Assembly: GCA_021298815.1 (NCBI GenBank)
Contig: JAJTHE010000036.1
Coordinates: 1 to 37,382 of the forward strand
Direction: 5' to 3'
DNA length: 37,382 nucleotides
Origin: Betaproteobacteria bacterium
Lineage (GTDB): Bacteria > Pseudomonadota > Gammaproteobacteria > Burkholderiales > CAIKXV01
The translations under genes and the position numbers were made by a program. This document shows, one piece after another, positions 1-7,422 of this stretch (position 1 is the first letter of the stretch; every line of letters begins with the position of its first letter). Below the pieces are notes generated by a model. The model was not told the DNA's origin and searched no databases. It was given only the letters and a program-made list of their open reading frames with translations.

Positions 1-157
1 GAACCCGAGTCTTGAACCATCAGGTTCAAGAGTGGTTGCCTTCCGAGCACCTCAGGTACGTCCGACGTGGGACGCGCACACAGCGCTCTGTAGGTCGGCA
101 ACCGAAGTTACCGCATTGGTTCAAGAGATTCCGATCCGTACAGTACCGCAGGGGATT
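1..157 (-). ncRNA. ssrS: 6S RNA, 3' end cut by window edge
   Basis: 6S RNA binds the housekeeping RNA polymerase holoenzyme and mimics an open promoter in stationary phase. Read on the minus strand, the 5' part starts near 157 with CCCCTGCGGT, expected to pair with the missing 3' end. A CTTGAACC motif follows (about 119-126), and a perfect CTTGAACC/GGTTCAAG hairpin with a 4-base loop lies at 12-31, as near the 3' side of proteobacterial 6S RNAs. About 157 nt are present and the usual length is 180-190. It lies just downstream of zapA in the same orientation, as in E. coli. A weak own promoter may exist (TTCAGT 187-192, 17-bp spacer, TAGTAA 164-169). The call rests on motif recall and synteny, not a covariance search. 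Confidence 0.75.
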
Positions 158-209
158 GAACTGTTACTACGGCTGACGTCGTGCGAACTGAAGGCCCTAG
201 ACTACACCA

Positions 210-536
210 CTAGAAGAGCTTGTCCTGCTCCGACAACGCTTCGTCGAGCGAGGCATTGAGCACCGACACCCGGCGGCGCAGTTCAGACACGTCGAGCGGG
301 CCGGCCACCCGCGTGGTCAGGTGTTCATGCGCGATGTTGAGCGCCGCCATGATGGCCACGCGCTCGGCACCCATCACCTTCGCGCCGTCGCGGATGTCGC
401 GCATCTTGTTGTCGAGGTAGGTGCAGGCATCGAGCAGTTCCTGTTCCTGGCCCAGCGGGCAGGCGATGCGGAACTCGCGGCCCAGGATGGTCACCTCGAG
501 TGCCTTGCCGTCCGCGGAAAGCCGTGCTTCACCCAT
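210..536 (-). CDS. zapA: Cell division protein ZapA
   Basis: ZapA binds FtsZ in the cytoplasm and promotes bundling of Z-ring filaments. The 108-residue product has the usual family length and pattern: an N-terminal beta-strand domain (VTILGREFRIACP, about residues 15-27), a helical stretch with LLDACTYLDNKMRDIRD, the typical segment ERVAIMAALNIAHE, and a C-terminal coiled coil. It lies 38 bp downstream of the ZapB-like gene on the same strand and is probably co-transcribed with it. The 6S RNA gene follows at about 50 bp. The ATG at 536 has no strong Shine-Dalgarno sequence but starts exactly where family members do. Confidence 0.93.
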   Translation of the reverse strand: MGEARLSADGKALEVTILGREFRIACPLGQEQELLDACTYLDNKMRDIRDGAKVMGAERVAIMAALNIAHEHLTTRVAGPLDVSELRRRVSVLNASLDEALSEQDKLF

Positions 537-574
537 GTCGTAGGCCCGGATGTCGATCGATGTTCGAGGGGTGG

Positions 575-787
575 TCAGTCCGCATCGCCCGGCACCGCGG
601 GCGGCATGCGTTCCAGCAACGACTCGACCCGCAGGCGCGCAGCTTCCATGCGTTCGCCGAGCTGCTTGTTCTCGTTGTGGGCGACGACCAGCTGCTGGCG
701 CAGGCTGCCGTTCTCGGCGCGCAGCCGCCGGCTCAACTCGATGAGTTGCGCGACGCGTTCTTCCAGCCCCTTGAGGTCGAGATCCAT
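575..787 (-). CDS. ZapB-like small coiled-coil protein (TIGR02449 type)
   Basis: This 70-residue protein is almost wholly a leucine-heptad coiled coil (LKGLEERVAQLIELSRRL, then an EN-rich stretch), with a short Pro-rich tail. It resembles the small family found directly upstream of zapA in many beta- and gammaproteobacteria, probably a ZapB-type partner in the divisome. That role is inferred from neighbourhood and shape. The open frame continues far upstream through the shadow of btuB, but only the last 70 codons have a protein-like pattern. The ATG at 787 fits the family start. No Shine-Dalgarno precedes it, and a promoter -10 box ends 6 bp upstream, so the mRNA may be leaderless. Confidence 0.82.
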   Translation of the reverse strand: MDLDLKGLEERVAQLIELSRRLRAENGSLRQQLVVAHNENKQLGERMEAARLRVESLLERMPPAVPGDAD

Positions 788-793
788 GAGCTG

Positions 794-823
794 ACTATAG
801 GGGAATCCGGCGCCGTGCGTCAA
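794..823 (-). promoter_or_regulatory. Sigma-70-type promoter of the zapB-like/zapA operon
   Basis: On the minus strand a -35 box TTGACG (818-823) is followed by an 18-bp spacer and a -10 box TATAGT (794-799). Each hexamer matches the consensus at five of six positions. The expected start point, about 7 bp after the -10 box, falls on or next to the A of the ATG at 787. Confidence 0.65.
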
Positions 824-844
824 AGTGGTGCGGGCGTATATACT
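816..844 (+). promoter_or_regulatory. Putative promoter of the B12 riboswitch/btuB transcript
   Basis: The -10-like sequence TATACT at 839-844 stands out in GC-rich DNA. Its expected start point is about 851, right at the 5' edge of the riboswitch. The matching -35 region (816-821, TGCGTC with a 17-bp spacer) is poor. It overlaps the -35 box of the divergent zap promoter, so the two promoters share sequence. Confidence 0.45.
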
Positions 845-849
845 GGTGT

Positions 850-1045
850 CATGTTCCAGGTGCCCTGCCGCTTCCACTGGCGGGGTTAAACGGGAAACCG
901 GTGAATGGCCGATCGGGCGATCGGACGTGATGCCGGTGCTGCCCCCGCAACGGTAAGCGAGTGCGGACATGCCAGTGCGCCACTGTGGGATGACCATGGG
1001 AAGGCGGCATGTCAAGACTCGCGAGCCCGGAGACCGGCCAGGGAC
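850..1045 (+). promoter_or_regulatory. Cobalamin (B12) riboswitch aptamer
   Basis: The adenosylcobalamin-sensing aptamer is recognised from its conserved blocks in order. These are the 5' strand AGGTGCCC (858-865), GGGAAACCGGTG (892-903), the core GCTGCCCCCGCAACGGTAAG (938-957), CCACTG (980-985), GGGAAGGC (998-1005), and the closing B12 box AGCCCGGAGACCGGCC (1024-1039). It precedes a TonB-dependent receptor, the classical target. High B12 is expected to shut down expression of the downstream gene. Confidence 0.95.
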
Positions 1046-1246
1046 GAAGATCGCTGCCCGGGTGTCCGCTGCCGGGACAGGCAGCGGTCGGCAGCGGACC
1101 GTCGCGGGTGGCGACCGGTCGACCTGAAGGCGCGCCCGCGTCGTCCTGCGGTGGGCCGGCCGGCATGGATCGACACGGGGATGCCGCACACGGCCCGCGG
1201 TCGGATACCGGCGTGCGGAGGGCGCGCCGCTGCCAGGAGCATCGAC
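1046..1246 (+). promoter_or_regulatory. btuB leader with candidate riboswitch expression platform
   Basis: This 201-nt stretch between the B12 box and the btuB ATG has no gene. An 8-nt sequence CCGCTGCC occurs at 1066-1073 and again at 1227-1234, the latter directly abutting the Shine-Dalgarno AGGAG (1235-1239). Its complement GGCAGCGG occurs twice, at 1080-1087 and 1090-1097. An 11-bp perfect stem is possible between 1064-1074 and 1089-1099, competing with a shorter 8-bp hairpin (1066-1073 with 1080-1087). Either free GGCAGCGG copy could instead pair beside the ribosome site. No U-tract terminator is seen, so control is more likely at translation; this is inferred. Confidence 0.5.
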
Positions 1247-3355
1247 ATGAAACGCTTCAACACCCGCCCCGGCGCCGCCGTGTCGGCGGCGGCGCTCTGC
1301 CTCGCTTCGCCCATGGTGGGCGCGCAGCAGGCTCCGGTCGCGCTGCGCGAAGTGGTGGTCACCGCCACCCGCTTCGAAGCGCCTGCCGGCGGCCAGCCGG
1401 TCAACCTGAGCGTGATCCCGCGCGAAGAGATCGCCGCCACGCCGGCCCGTACGCTGCCGGAACTGCTGGCCCTGCAGCCCGGCATCACCGTGCGCGAGCT
1501 GTACGGCGGCGGCACGGCGGGCGCCACGGTCGACCTGCGCGGCTTCGGCGCGGTCGCCGGGCAGAACACGCTGGTACTGGTCGACGGACGGCCGCTCAAC
1601 GATGCCGACCTGTCGGCCGTGTCGTGGTCGACGCTGCCGCTGTCGTCGATCGAGCGCGTCGAGATCCTGCGCGGCAGCGGCGCGGTGCAGTACGGCGCCG
1701 GCGCGAGTGCCGGCGTGATCAACGTGATCACCGGCCTGCCGCGCGCCGGCGAGCGATCGGCGGAACTCACGCTGCAGGGCGGCAGCCTGTCGACCGGATC
1801 GGTCACCGTCAACGGCAACCTCGGCAGCGGCCCGCTGTCGCTGCGGCTGTTCGCGACGCATTTCGAGACCGACGGCTGGCGCGCCAACAGCAGCAACGTG
1901 CAGGACATCGGCCAGGCCGACCTGCGCTGGCGCGACGGGCCGAACACCGTGACTGCCCGCCTGTCGATGGACCGGCAGAACAGCCGTCTGCCGGGTGCGC
2001 GCCAGGTGCAGCCCTCGGCCGGCGTGAACCAGGTCGAGACCAACCCGCGCGGTACCTCGACCCCGCTCGACTATGCGGTGCGCGACGGCGCCCGTGCCAG
2101 CCTCGACTTCGACCGGGTGCTCGACATCGGCGAGTTCAACCTGGGGGTCGGCTGGCGCAACAAGAAGCAGGATGCCTACTTCGACTTCGCCGGCTTCCCG
2201 AACTACTCCGAGCGCGAGCTGTCCGTACTGGCGATCACGCCGCGCCTGCGCTTCACCAACGCGCTCGGGCCGGCCAGCGTGTCGACCACCGTCGGCATCG
2301 ATGTCTACCGCTGGGACTACCGGCTGCTGGCGAGCAATTCGCCGCGCAACATCGCCCGGCCGTCGAACACCGTCGATGCGGTGCAGGACAATGCCGCCCT
2401 CTACCTGGCCAGCACCGTCACCTTCAGCGCCAGCGGGACCTCGGTCACCGGTGGGCTGCGCCGCGAGCGCTACCGGTCGCACGCCACCGACGTGCACGAT
2501 CCGGTTGCGCCCGGCGGCGCCTTCGGGTCCACTGCGGGTACCGGAAGCCAGGTCCTGTACCAGCATGCCTGGGACCTCGGCGTTCGCCAGTCGCTCGGCG
2601 GCGGCTGGTCGGCGCTGGGCCGGGCCGGTCGCAGCTATCGCTTCGCCAACATCGACGAGATCTACGGCACCACCACGGCCTTCACCCGGCAATTCCAGTT
2701 CCTGCGGCCGCAGGTGGCGACCGGCGGCGAGGTCGGGCTCGACTACGCCTCGCCGACCGTCGGCGCGCGGCTGGCGCTGCACCGGCTGGATGTCGACGAC
2801 GAGATCCGCCTCGATCCGTTCACCTCGGGCATCGGCAACACCAACCTGCCGGCCCTGCGCCGGCAGGGGGTCGAGTTCGGGGGCTGGTGGCAGGCTGCAC
2901 CGACGCTGCGGCTGACCACCGCGTACACCTACATCGAGGCGCGGTTCCGGGAGGGCGTGCTGCCCGGCACCGCGCCGTTCGGGCAGACCAACATCCTGCT
3001 GTCGGGGCGCACGGTGCCGCTGGTGCCGGCACACCAGTTCGCGCTCGGTGCATCTTGGAAGCCGGTGGCCGAACTGACCCTGTCGGGCAGCCTGCGCCGG
3101 CTGTCCAGCGCGGTGATGGAGAACGACGAAGGCAACACGCTGGCGGCACGCATCCCCGGCCATACGCTGGTGGACCTGCGCGCGGCCTGGGACAACCGCA
3201 GCTGGCAGTTCGCGCTGGCCGTGAACAACGCGTTCGACCGGCGCTACTTCAACTACGCGGTGCGTTCCACGTTCGCCTCCACGGCCGACCGCTACAACGC
3301 GTATCCGCTGCCGGGGCGCACCGCGCTGGCGACGGTGGCGTATCGCTTCAGGTAA
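1247..3355 (+). CDS. btuB: TonB-dependent outer-membrane cobalamin receptor, BtuB-like
   Basis: A 702-residue outer-membrane beta-barrel receptor taking up corrinoids with energy from TonB-ExbBD. The signal peptide covers about residues 1-26 (hydrophobic AAALCLASP, cleavage probably after VGA). A TonB-box-like REVVVTATR follows, then the plug domain (LPELLALQPGITVRELYGGG; DGRPLND; IERVEILRGSGAVQYGAGAS) and a barrel. The protein ends in VAYRFR, one Arg beyond the aromatic residue usual at the end of outer-membrane barrels. The ATG at 1247 has a good Shine-Dalgarno (AGGAG at 1235-1239). Earlier in-frame starts would translate the riboswitch and are rejected. Cobalamin as substrate is inferred mainly from the riboswitch. 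Confidence 0.9.
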   Translation: MKRFNTRPGAAVSAAALCLASPMVGAQQAPVALREVVVTATRFEAPAGGQPVNLSVIPREEIAATPARTLPELLALQPGITVRELYGGGTAGATVDLRGFGAVAGQNTLVLVDGRPLNDADLSAVSWSTLPLSSIERVEILRGSGAVQYGAGASAGVINVITGLPRAGERSAELTLQGGSLSTGSVTVNGNLGSGPLSLRLFATHFETDGWRANSSNVQDIGQADLRWRDGPNTVTARLSMDRQNSRLPGARQVQPSAGVNQVETNPRGTSTPLDYAVRDGARASLDFDRVLDIGEFNLGVGWRNKKQDAYFDFAGFPNYSERELSVLAITPRLRFTNALGPASVSTTVGIDVYRWDYRLLASNSPRNIARPSNTVDAVQDNAALYLASTVTFSASGTSVTGGLRRERYRSHATDVHDPVAPGGAFGSTAGTGSQVLYQHAWDLGVRQSLGGGWSALGRAGRSYRFANIDEIYGTTTAFTRQFQFLRPQVATGGEVGLDYASPTVGARLALHRLDVDDEIRLDPFTSGIGNTNLPALRRQGVEFGGWWQAAPTLRLTTAYTYIEARFREGVLPGTAPFGQTNILLSGRTVPLVPAHQFALGASWKPVAELTLSGSLRRLSSAVMENDEGNTLAARIPGHTLVDLRAAWDNRSWQFALAVNNAFDRRYFNYAVRSTFASTADRYNAYPLPGRTALATVAYRFR

Positions 3356-3401
3356 GCGCTTCAGGTAAGCGCTTCAGGCAAGCGCTGCAGGCAAGCGCTT
3401 C
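3345..3401 (+). repeat. 13-bp tandem repeat across the btuB stop codon
   Basis: The unit GCTTCAGGTAAGC is present four times (3345-3357, 3358-3370, 3371-3383 with one change, 3384-3396 with two changes), with a partial fifth copy at 3397-3401. The first copy encodes the final FR and the TAA stop of btuB. Unit junctions create AAGCGCTT palindromes and 7-bp stems such as 3368-3374 with 3380-3386. No T tract follows, so it is not a classical terminator. Confidence 0.9.
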
Positions 3402-3507
3402 CGCCCGGCGGTTTCCGCGGCGGGGCGGGGCGGTCGGGCATAATGGCCGCTTCGCCCGCCTGCCGCGGGACGTCCCTGGGGCCGGTCGATCGGCTGTCCT
3501 CCCTGCC

Positions 3508-5331
3508 GTGGCTTCTCCGAAGGAACTTTCCACCGGCCTGGCTGGCCCCGTGCCCGGCCCCGTGCCCGGCCCCGCGCCCGTCCCCGCGCCGCCCGCCGAC
3601 AGCGTCGCGCTTTATCGACGCCTGCTCGGCTTCGTGAGGCCGCATGCCGGGATCTTCGCCTGCGCGATCCTCGGCATGGTGGTGGTCGCCGCCAGCGAGG
3701 CCGCGCTGCCGGCGGTGATGAAGCCGATCCTCGACGGCACCTTCGTCGAGCGCGACCCGAAGTGGATCACGCTGATCCCGGTGCTGCTGATCGGCCTGTT
3801 CGCGATCCGCGGCATCGCCACCTTCATCGGCAGCTACTGCACGCAGTATGTCGGCAGCCGGGTGGTGCTCGACCTGCGCACACGCATGTTCGACAACCTG
3901 GTGCGCCTGCCGGCATCCTTCTACGAGCGCCATGCCAGCGGCAACCTGATCTCGCGCCTCACCTACGATGCCGCGCAGGTGACCACCGCGGCCACCGATG
4001 CGATCACCATCATCGTCAAGGACGGGGTGACCATCATCGCGCTGCTCTGCGTCCTGCTCTGGCTCGACTGGCAGCTCACCCTGATCGTGTTCGCGATGGC
4101 CCCGCTGATCGCCTGGATCGTGCGCCTGGTGAGCCGCCGCCTGCGCGCGGCGAGCCTCGGCGCGCAGCGCTCCATGGGCGACATCACGCATGTGCTGCAG
4201 GAGACCGTCGAGAACCAGAAGGTGGTCAAGGTGTTCGGCGGCCAGGACTTCGAACGCCGGCGCTTCTTCGAGGTGGCCAACCGGATGCGCAGCTTCACGA
4301 TGAAGCAGGTGGTGGCCGCGGCGTCGAACGTGCCGATCGTGCAGATGATCGCGGCCATCGCGGTGTCCACCGTGGTCTACATCGCGGCCACGCGCGCGAT
4401 GCAGGACCAGACCACCGTCGGCGCGTTCATCTCGTTCGTGACCGCGATGCTGCTGCTGACCGCGCCGCTCAAGCGCCTGACCAGCATCAACGAATACCTG
4501 CAGCGCGGCCTCGCCGCGGCGCAGACGGTGTTCGAGGTGATCGACACGCCGGCGGAGCCCGACCCGGGGACGGTCGACGCGGGGCGGCTGTCCGGCGCGG
4601 TGCGCTTCGAGTCGGTCGGCTTCCGCTATCCGGCCACCGACGACCGGCAGCCGCCGGCGCTGGAGGACATCTCGTTCTCGGTCGCGCCGGGCGAGACGGT
4701 GGCGCTGGTCGGTACCTCGGGCAGCGGCAAGACGACCATCGCCAACCTGATCCCGCGCTTCCATGCGCCGGGCCAGGGACGCATCCTGTTCGACGGCCGC
4801 GACAGCGCCGGCTTCACGCTGGCCAGCCTGCGCCGGAACATCGCGCTGGTCAGCCAGGACGTCACGCTGTTCAACGACAGCGTCGCGGCGAACATCGCCT
4901 ACGGCGACATGGCCGATGCGCCGCGCGAGGCGGTGGTGGCTGCCGCGAAGGCCGCCGGCGCGCACGAGTTCATCGAGCGCATGGACGCGGGATACGACAC
5001 GCTGGTCGGCGAGAACGGCATCCGGCTGTCGGGCGGGCAGCGTCAGCGGCTGGCGATCGCCCGCGCCTTCCTGAAGGACGCACCGATCCTGGTGCTCGAC
5101 GAGGCCACCTCGGCGCTGGACACCGAGTCGGAACGGCAGGTGCAGTCGGCGCTGGAGCACCTGATGCATGGCCGCAGCACGCTGGTGATCGCGCACCGGC
5201 TGTCGACCATCGAGCGCGCGGACCGCATCCTGGTGCTGTCCGCCGGCCGCGTCGTCGAGACCGGCAGCCATCGCGACCTGCTGGCGCGCGACGGCGTCTA
5301 TGCGCGCCTGCAGCAGCTGCAGGAAGGCTGA
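3508..5331 (+). CDS. msbA: Lipid A export ABC transporter MsbA
   Basis: MsbA is a homodimeric half-transporter that flips lipid A-core across the inner membrane using ATP. About six membrane segments (residues 40-330) precede a nucleotide-binding domain with Walker A GTSGSGKTT (about 402), the signature LSGGQRQR (about 507), Walker B ILVLDEATSALD (about 527) and the H-loop IAHRLST. The start is uncertain. GTG at 3508 gives 607 residues and is the only start codon in this frame after the btuB stop; GTG at 3550 and 3562 are also in frame. None has a clear Shine-Dalgarno. The first 35 residues are Pro-Gly-rich (GPVPGPVPGP) from a small internal repeat. A CATAAT -10-like box lies at 3439-3444. 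It meets the LPS cluster tail to tail. Confidence 0.93.
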   Translation: MASPKELSTGLAGPVPGPVPGPAPVPAPPADSVALYRRLLGFVRPHAGIFACAILGMVVVAASEAALPAVMKPILDGTFVERDPKWITLIPVLLIGLFAIRGIATFIGSYCTQYVGSRVVLDLRTRMFDNLVRLPASFYERHASGNLISRLTYDAAQVTTAATDAITIIVKDGVTIIALLCVLLWLDWQLTLIVFAMAPLIAWIVRLVSRRLRAASLGAQRSMGDITHVLQETVENQKVVKVFGGQDFERRRFFEVANRMRSFTMKQVVAAASNVPIVQMIAAIAVSTVVYIAATRAMQDQTTVGAFISFVTAMLLLTAPLKRLTSINEYLQRGLAAAQTVFEVIDTPAEPDPGTVDAGRLSGAVRFESVGFRYPATDDRQPPALEDISFSVAPGETVALVGTSGSGKTTIANLIPRFHAPGQGRILFDGRDSAGFTLASLRRNIALVSQDVTLFNDSVAANIAYGDMADAPREAVVAAAKAAGAHEFIERMDAGYDTLVGENGIRLSGGQRQRLAIARAFLKDAPILVLDEATSALDTESERQVQSALEHLMHGRSTLVIAHRLSTIERADRILVLSAGRVVETGSHRDLLARDGVYARLQQLQEG

Positions 5332-5353
5332 GCCGGGCGCGCGGGAACCGGGG

Positions 5354-6235
5354 TCAGGCCACCGGCGGCTTGCGCAGCCAGGCCAGCATGTCGTGGCCGT
5401 TGCCGGTGGCGCGTGCCAGCGGACCGAGCGCCTCGGTGGCGAGCTTGGCCAGCGTGTAGGCCGGGCCCGGTACCTGGCGCCGCTCGAACCAGCGCACGTT
5501 GCGGGTATCGATGCGCTCCACCGAGAAGCCGCTGCGCGCGGCCAGCACGCCGATCGAGCCGGGATTGAAGAAGCTCACATGGCCGCCATGGGAAGCGATG
5601 TCGAGGTACTGCCAGCGTGCCCCCATCAGCGCTGCGGTCCAGCTCGCCGCGTTCGCAGTGCCGACCAGCCAGATGCCGCCCGGGCGCAGCACGCGGAACA
5701 CGTCGCGCGCGAGCGACAGCGGGTCCTGCAGGTGCTCGATCACCTCGAACAGCGTTACCGCGTCGAAGCCGTCCGGTTCGAAGCCTGCGGCGTCCAGCGT
5801 GCCGGTGACCACGTCGAGTCCCTTGGCACGGGCACCCGCGGCCGCCGAGGGCGCCGGCTCGACGCCGCGCGCCGGGACCTGCAGCAGGCGCGCGGCTTCG
5901 AGGAAGGCGCCGCTGGAACAGCCGACGTCGAGCAGCCGCAGTTCCTCGCGGCGCCGGCCGGCGAGCGCGGCCAGCCGGTCGATGCGCTGCGTGGCGAGCG
6001 CCTGGCGCCGCTGCACCGAGGCTGCGTCGGGCGCGGTGCCCTGCTCGGTGTCGAACTCGCGCATCGAATCGCGGTAGCGTTCCGGCGTGACCTGGCTGAT
6101 CCACTGCCCGTAGCCGGTACAGCGCAGCAGCGCGCCCTCGGGCATCACCACGGCGGTGGCCACCAGCGGTCCGGTGCAGCCGACCGGGCAGTGCCGGATG
6201 AAGCGCCGGCTGTCTTCGACGGGAATCTCGTTCAT
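5354..6235 (-). CDS. SAM-dependent methyltransferase with degenerate N-terminal Cys motif
   Basis: A 293-residue class I methyltransferase and the last gene of the minus-strand cluster, 22 bp from the end of msbA. SAM motif I is LLDVGCSSGAFLEA (about 101-114); later motifs are DAVTLFEVIEHLQDP and VLRPGGIWLVGT. The N-terminus has CPVGC (Cys16, Cys20) and a single Cys39 in LLRCTGYGQW. This looks like a zinc ribbon that lost part of its ligands. The family (Methyltransf_23 type) often modifies sugars or lipid-linked glycans; the substrate here is unknown. The ATG at 6235 overlaps the stop of the upstream GT9 gene as ATGA, implying translational coupling. Confidence 0.8.
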   Translation of the reverse strand: MNEIPVEDSRRFIRHCPVGCTGPLVATAVVMPEGALLRCTGYGQWISQVTPERYRDSMREFDTEQGTAPDAASVQRRQALATQRIDRLAALAGRRREELRLLDVGCSSGAFLEAARLLQVPARGVEPAPSAAAGARAKGLDVVTGTLDAAGFEPDGFDAVTLFEVIEHLQDPLSLARDVFRVLRPGGIWLVGTANAASWTAALMGARWQYLDIASHGGHVSFFNPGSIGVLAARSGFSVERIDTRNVRWFERRQVPGPAYTLAKLATEALGPLARATGNGHDMLAWLRKPPVA

Positions 6236-7422
6236 TGGCGTTCGCTCATTGGCTGTCGTCCATCAATGCCGCCCGCATCGGGCCGTTCCAACGCGAGCAG
6301 TTCCACCGCGGCAGCGATCACCCGCGCGGCGGGCAGGCCGGTCAGGCAGTCGGACGTGCTCTCGACATGGCGTCCGCAGCCTTCCATCAGGCAGGGTACG
6401 CCCGGTGCGCAGGGCGCGATGCCCTGCAGCAGGTAGACGTTGCCGATGCGGCCGCTGCCGGTGCGCGGCCACGGGCTGGTGTCGGCTGCATGCAAGGCCG
6501 GCCACGGGCCCCAGCGCACTGGATCGGACGGGCCGAACAGCGCGATCGTCGGCACGCCGAGCGCGGCCGCCATGTGCGTGACCACGGTATCCGGCCCGAG
6601 ATAGAGCCGAGCCCGGCGCAGCACGCCCGCCAGCTGGGCGAGCGACACGCGGCCGGCAAGATCGATCGTGTCCTGCGGCAGCTGGCTGCGCAGGGTCTGC
6701 GCATAGGCCAGTTCGTCCGCCGAACCCGAGGCCGACAGCAGGATGCGCAGCGAACGGGCGCGCGCCCAGCGACCGAACTCGGCGAAGCCTGCCTCGTGCC
6801 ACATCTTGTAGCGGAAGCGCGGCCAGGGATGGATGACGATGAACGGCGCGCGTTCGATCTCGGCTTCGATCGTCGGCGGCAACGCGGCATCGGCCGCGAC
6901 CTGAACGGCATGCCGGCGCGGGATGCCCAGCGCGTCGGCGAGGCGCAGGTTCTGCAGCACCGTATGCAGCCCCTGTTCGTCGTACGGCACCGATGCGCTG
7001 AGCAGCCGCCGCTTCCAGAGGTGCTTCGCGCCATCGAGCTGGATGCCGATCGCGCGCCGTCCGGCGATGCGTGCATAGAGCGTCGGGCGGTCGCCCGGGA
7101 TCGTGCTCAGCGCCAGGTCGTAGCCGCACGCGATCCGGCGCAACAGCCGCGCATGCTCGCCCGGGGCCGGCCGTTCCGGGACCTCGATCACCGTGTCGAC
7201 CATCGACAGGCCGGCGAGCACGCCGCCGGTGCCCGAGAACACCAGCACGTCCAGCCGGGCCCCGGGCCATGCGGCATGCAGCGACGCGATCAACGGCGTG
7301 GCGAGCAGCACGTCGCCGATGCGGCGGGTGGCCACCACCAGGATGCGCGCAGGCGGACGTGGCAGCACCAGCAGCGGTGGCTGGGCGGCAGGGATCCCCG
7401 GGGTATCCGTCGTGGCGGTCAC
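6232..7422 (-). CDS. Glycosyltransferase family 9 (heptosyltransferase-like)
   Basis: A 396-residue GT9 protein, the ADP-heptose:LPS heptosyltransferase family of the inner core. Visible landmarks are the N-terminal Rossmann start ILVVATRRIGDVLLATPLI, FIVIHPWPRFRYKMW at the domain junction, and the C-terminal nucleotide-binding signature YLGPDTVVTHMAAALGVPT followed by ALFGPSDPVRWGPW. It should act at the inner face of the inner membrane on lipid A-core. The start is taken as GTG at 7422, which overlaps the stop of the upstream GT2 gene as GTGA. Longer in-frame starts would run deep into that gene. Several C-terminal Cys residues (CAPGVPC, MEGC, DCLTG) occur, as in some GT9 members. The sugar donor is not certain. 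Confidence 0.85.
   Translation of the reverse strand: MTATTDTPGIPAAQPPLLVLPRPPARILVVATRRIGDVLLATPLIASLHAAWPGARLDVLVFSGTGGVLAGLSMVDTVIEVPERPAPGEHARLLRRIACGYDLALSTIPGDRPTLYARIAGRRAIGIQLDGAKHLWKRRLLSASVPYDEQGLHTVLQNLRLADALGIPRRHAVQVAADAALPPTIEAEIERAPFIVIHPWPRFRYKMWHEAGFAEFGRWARARSLRILLSASGSADELAYAQTLRSQLPQDTIDLAGRVSLAQLAGVLRRARLYLGPDTVVTHMAAALGVPTIALFGPSDPVRWGPWPALHAADTSPWPRTGSGRIGNVYLLQGIAPCAPGVPCLMEGCGRHVESTSDCLTGLPAARVIAAAVELLALERPDAGGIDGRQPMSERQ

Noticed and set aside
12..31. Hairpin read as a zapA terminator or as 6S RNA on the plus strand
   Set aside because: The minus-strand reading gives the CCCCTGCGGT 5' end and both CTTGAACC motifs in the right order downstream of zapA. The plus strand does not give the expected order.
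905..1246. An N-terminal extension of btuB through the riboswitch
   Set aside because: It would translate the conserved aptamer; the ATG at 1247 has an AGGAG site and starts a clear signal peptide.
575..3163. An 862-codon open frame on the minus strand across btuB
   Set aside because: Apart from the last 70 codons it is low-complexity, Arg/Ala/Gly-rich sequence typical of antisense frames in GC-rich DNA.
3345..3401. CRISPR array
   Set aside because: The 13-bp units are directly adjacent without spacers.
3355..3440. Rho-independent terminator after btuB
   Set aside because: Hairpins are possible but no T-rich tract follows.
1009..3507. An upstream in-frame extension of msbA through btuB
   Set aside because: It reads btuB in a wrong frame; MsbA homology begins only after 3508.
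3443..3637. Short plus-strand open frame starting at ATG 3443 beside msbA
   Set aside because: It is out of frame with and overlaps msbA, and has no recognisable protein pattern; the ATG overlaps a -10-like CATAAT.
5332..5353. Bidirectional terminator between msbA and the LPS cluster
   Set aside because: Only 22 bp separate the two stop codons and no stable hairpin with T tract is visible.
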